Assembly (NCBI GenBank): GCA_902477615.1
Contig: CABSHY010000050.1
Location: forward strand, 1 to 8,054
Direction of reading: 5' to 3'
Origin: an uncultured Sutterella sp.
GTDB taxonomy: Bacteria; Pseudomonadota; Gammaproteobacteria; Burkholderiales; Burkholderiaceae_F
DNA length: 8,054 bases
Shown: positions 6,989 through 8,054 of the stretch, in pieces
How positions within the stretch are numbered: position 1 is the first letter of the stretch
Layout: each line of letters starts with the position of its first letter
Position numbers and translations under genes: made by a program
Notes under the pieces: generated by a model
Told to the model about the DNA's origin: nothing
Database searches by the model: none
Seen by the model: only the letters and a program-made list of their open reading frames with translations

Positions 6989-7061
6989 TGCTGTTGCCCA
7001 GTTAAGCCTCGGGTGCGGGTCTTCGGATCTAGGCGATTAGTACGGCTCTTATCCAACAGCA
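6989..7061 (+). repeat. RNA module 1
   Basis: The outer stem is TGCTGTTG (6989-6996) with CAACAGCA (7054-7061), eight perfect pairs. The inner stem pairs GTTAA (7001-7005) with TTAGT (7037-7041) and GCCT (7006-7009) with AGGC (7031-7034), leaving G7035-A7036 bulged. After an unpaired CGGGTGCG the apical hairpin is GGTC-TTCG-GATC (7018-7029), with the especially stable C(UUCG)G loop. The 3' joining strand CTCTTATC leads back to the outer stem. Confidence 0.6.
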
Positions 7062-7075
7062 ACTTTCAATCAGTT

Positions 7076-7159
7076 AACCGCTCTTGCCCAGTCAACCCTC
7101 GTGTGCGCATTGAGTTTTCTTGATGTAGGCGAATTGGTCGGGTCTTTCCAAGGGCGGTT
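7076..7159 (+). repeat. RNA module 2
   Basis: The outer stem is AACCGCTCTTG (7076-7086) with CAAGGGCGGTT (7149-7159), eleven pairs with one T-G. CCC (7087-7089) faces GGG (7140-7142). The inner stem pairs GTCAA (7091-7095) with TTGGT (7134-7138) and CCT (7097-7099) with AGG (7127-7129), with GAA bulged. After an unpaired CGTGTGCG the apical hairpin is CATTGAG-TTTT-CTTGATG (7108-7125), seven pairs. Junction sequences match module 1, which starts 90 bases earlier at the shared TTGCCCAG; the six extra bases all lie in the longer apical hairpin. Confidence 0.6.
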
Positions 7160-7170
7160 TTCTGTTCTCT
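7149..7170 (+). terminator. Possible end of the non-coding RNA
   Basis: The 3' arm of the module 2 outer stem runs straight into TTTTCTGTTCTCT. The GC-rich stem plus a T-rich tail could stop transcription, though the T run is interrupted and no other plus-strand terminator is evident before 7292. A second T-rich stretch, 7192-7208, has no hairpin in front of it. Confidence 0.3.
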
Positions 7171-7235
7171 CCAAGTCAGTGACGCCTCAAACTTTTTGAT
7201 TCTTTTTCTGTCCCACTGCTAATTGAAACTCGCCC

Positions 7236-7277
7236 AAAAGCAAACAACCGCTTCCGTAAGTCTCGAAAGCGGTTGTT
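7236..7277 (-). terminator. Intrinsic terminator of the MATE gene
   Basis: AACAACCGCTT (7243-7253) and AAGCGGTTGTT (7267-7277) form a perfect 11-bp stem with a 13-base loop. On the minus strand the stem is followed by TGCTTTT, and it lies 15 bases past the MATE stop codon. On the plus strand it is followed by A residues, so it works mainly for the minus strand. Confidence 0.8.
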
Positions 7278-7292
7278 AAAAGACACTAACAA

Positions 7293-8054
7293 TTAAATGT
7301 GTGCGTGAGAGACGTGTTCGTCTTCTTTGGCTCGGGTACGAGCGACCCACAAAGCCAGGCCCGTTAAAACGCTACCGGCTAAGAATAAGCCTAAAGCCAC
7401 CATCCCCCAGAAGCCGTAGGCTTTAAGCGGCGCTTCGAAGAAGGGCGTTGCATTAAAGGCCATGTAGTAGCCCCCGATAATACCGATACCCCAGAGCAAA
7501 ACCCCATAAATGACCATCGGGACAAAAGTGACGCGATAGGCACGAAGCGAGAAGGCACTCACGCATTGCATGGCATCAAAGATGTGGTAACACACACCAA
7601 ACAAAATCAAAGAGGCTGCAATTTGAATCACCGTTTCATCGGACGTGTACCAATGCAAAATCATGTCTCGACCGAAGTAAAGGGTAGCAGCCGCCAAAGA
7701 CGATGTAATGACGGCAAGGATTAAGCAACGGTGCGTTGCTTTTTCAGCCACACTCGCCCAACCGGCCCCTAAACATTGAGCGGCCAAAACGGTACAAGAA
7801 ATACCAATGGCCAGTTGCAACATGTAGGCCAAGGACGTGATGTTTGCCACGATTTGGTGAGCGGACACCGTCACGGCACCAAAGCGAGAAATGAAAATAG
7901 CCATCAGTGTGAAGGAGCTAATTTCAAAGAAAGTGGATAAGCCAATCGGAATACCGATTTTGAGCTGTGCCCACATAGCTTTGGGTTGCGGCCAATAAAA
8001 ATGTGCACAACGCATCTTGGCGTAGTACTTGTCTCGCTTCCAAACAATCAAATA
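7293..8054 (-). CDS. MATE-family multidrug efflux transporter, C-terminal part (5' end outside window)
   Basis: Inner-membrane antiporter of the MATE (NorM/DinF) family, which exports cationic drugs or metabolites in exchange for Na+ or H+. About 253 codons are present; full proteins have about 450, so the N-terminal six-helix bundle is off the right edge, and the reading frame stays open to the last base. Residues AQLKIGIPIGLSTFFEISSF, the following ISRFGAVTVSAHQIVANI, and LQLAIGISCTVLAAQCLGAG are the classic opening of the second MATE half (helices 7-8). About six hydrophobic segments follow, including DMILHWYTSDETVIQIA between two of them and a GIGIIGGYYMAF stretch. The tail is hydrophilic and ends DEHVSHAHI. 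The first apparent start (TTG at 8051) is internal. Substrate cannot be read from this part. Confidence 0.9.
   Translation of the reverse strand, partial: YLIVWKRDKYYAKMRCAHFYWPQPKAMWAQLKIGIPIGLSTFFEISSFTLMAIFISRFGAVTVSAHQIVANITSLAYMLQLAIGISCTVLAAQCLGAGWASVAEKATHRCLILAVITSSLAAATLYFGRDMILHWYTSDETVIQIAASLILFGVCYHIFDAMQCVSAFSLRAYRVTFVPMVIYGVLLWGIGIIGGYYMAFNATPFFEAPLKAYGFWGMVALGLFLAGSVLTGLALWVARTRAKEDEHVSHAHI

Larger units (their letters stand above)
6900..7168 (+). ncRNA. Putative structured non-coding RNA made of two or three related stem-loop modules
   Basis: This stretch has no convincing gene but is highly structured on the plus strand. Two modules (6989-7061 and 7076-7159) share junction sequences: TTGCCCAGT-(T/C)-AA, CCTCG-(G/T)-GTGCG, TAGGCGA, CGG-(C/G)-TCTT and TCCAA. 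They differ in their stems while keeping complementarity. A third, diverged module precedes them (6901-6986). A TTGACA promoter ends just before the first module, and the last module ends in an 11-bp stem followed by a T-rich run (7158-7170), so the transcript would be about 265-270 bases. Every G-U pair works only for the plus strand. No plus-strand gene lies downstream before the convergent MATE gene, which argues against a cis riboswitch and for a trans-acting or protein-binding RNA. I do not match it to tmRNA, 6S, SRP or RNase P RNA, or any riboswitch I know. That it is transcribed is inference. Confidence 0.55.

Noticed and set aside
6989..7061. Resemblance of module 1 to a tRNA: about 71 bases closed by a seven- to eight-base-pair stem.
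   Set aside because: There is no T-arm TTC motif, no CCA, no four-arm fold, and the sister module has an eleven-pair closing stem.
6890..7123. A frame reading CPVKPRVRV and, 90 bases later, CPVNPRVRI, with most differences at third codon positions, suggesting a repeated peptide.
   Set aside because: It has no start or ribosome binding site, ends in a stop, and the differences are explained better by base-paired stems that co-vary outside and across this frame.
6901..7160. CRISPR-like array because of repeats at 70- and 90-base spacing.
   Set aside because: Repeats are imperfect, structured over their whole length, have no unique spacers of constant size, and no cas genes are present.
7160..7240. 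A possible fourth RNA module after module 2 (CCAAGTCAGTGACGCCTC resembles CCCAGTCAACCCTC).
   Set aside because: The similarity stops there: no TAGGCGA counterpart and no complementary arms were found.

Overview
The window looks like ordinary chromosomal DNA from a mid-GC betaproteobacterium, probably of the order Burkholderiales. The support is the LLEN-C-R style of the Pgk motif, the start of MutL (IREL-DQLISQIAAGEV), the C-N-HGRP motif at the MutL C-terminus, and the mutL-miaA gene order. A Sutterellaceae-like gut lineage would fit the base composition, but that is inference.

Layout, left to right. The plus-strand 3' part of pgk (1-935) ends at a bidirectional terminator. Two minus-strand genes follow: a UPF0597/CyuA-type L-cysteine desulfidase (1011-2291), and upstream of it a DedA-family membrane protein (2348-3001), with a terminator-like hairpin between them. 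Divergently, on the plus strand, come mutL (mismatch repair, with a nicking-endonuclease motif) and miaA (tRNA A37 prenyltransferase), two bases apart. miaA converges on a minus-strand SIMPL/DUF541 envelope protein, and the two stop codons overlap. The right end holds the C-terminal half of a MATE-family multidrug/Na+ antiporter on the minus strand with its own terminator.

The unusual part is the roughly 630-base stretch without a long gene, 6666-7292. I see a probable plus-strand non-coding RNA there (about 6900-7168). It has a TTGACA promoter with a 17-base spacer and is built from two clearly related stem-loop modules (6989-7061 and 7076-7159) plus a more diverged third one (6901-6986). 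The two good modules share junction sequences. Their outer stems, inner stem and apical hairpin differ in sequence yet keep pairing, and the hairpins differ in length by three base pairs on each side. All G-U pairs fit only the plus strand. No gene lies downstream on that strand, so it does not look like a cis riboswitch. I do not recognise the family.

The genes are mostly independent housekeeping functions (glycolysis, cysteine breakdown, membrane lipid-carrier transport, DNA repair, tRNA modification, envelope stress, efflux). Only mutL-miaA, and possibly dedA-cyuA, look transcriptionally linked.
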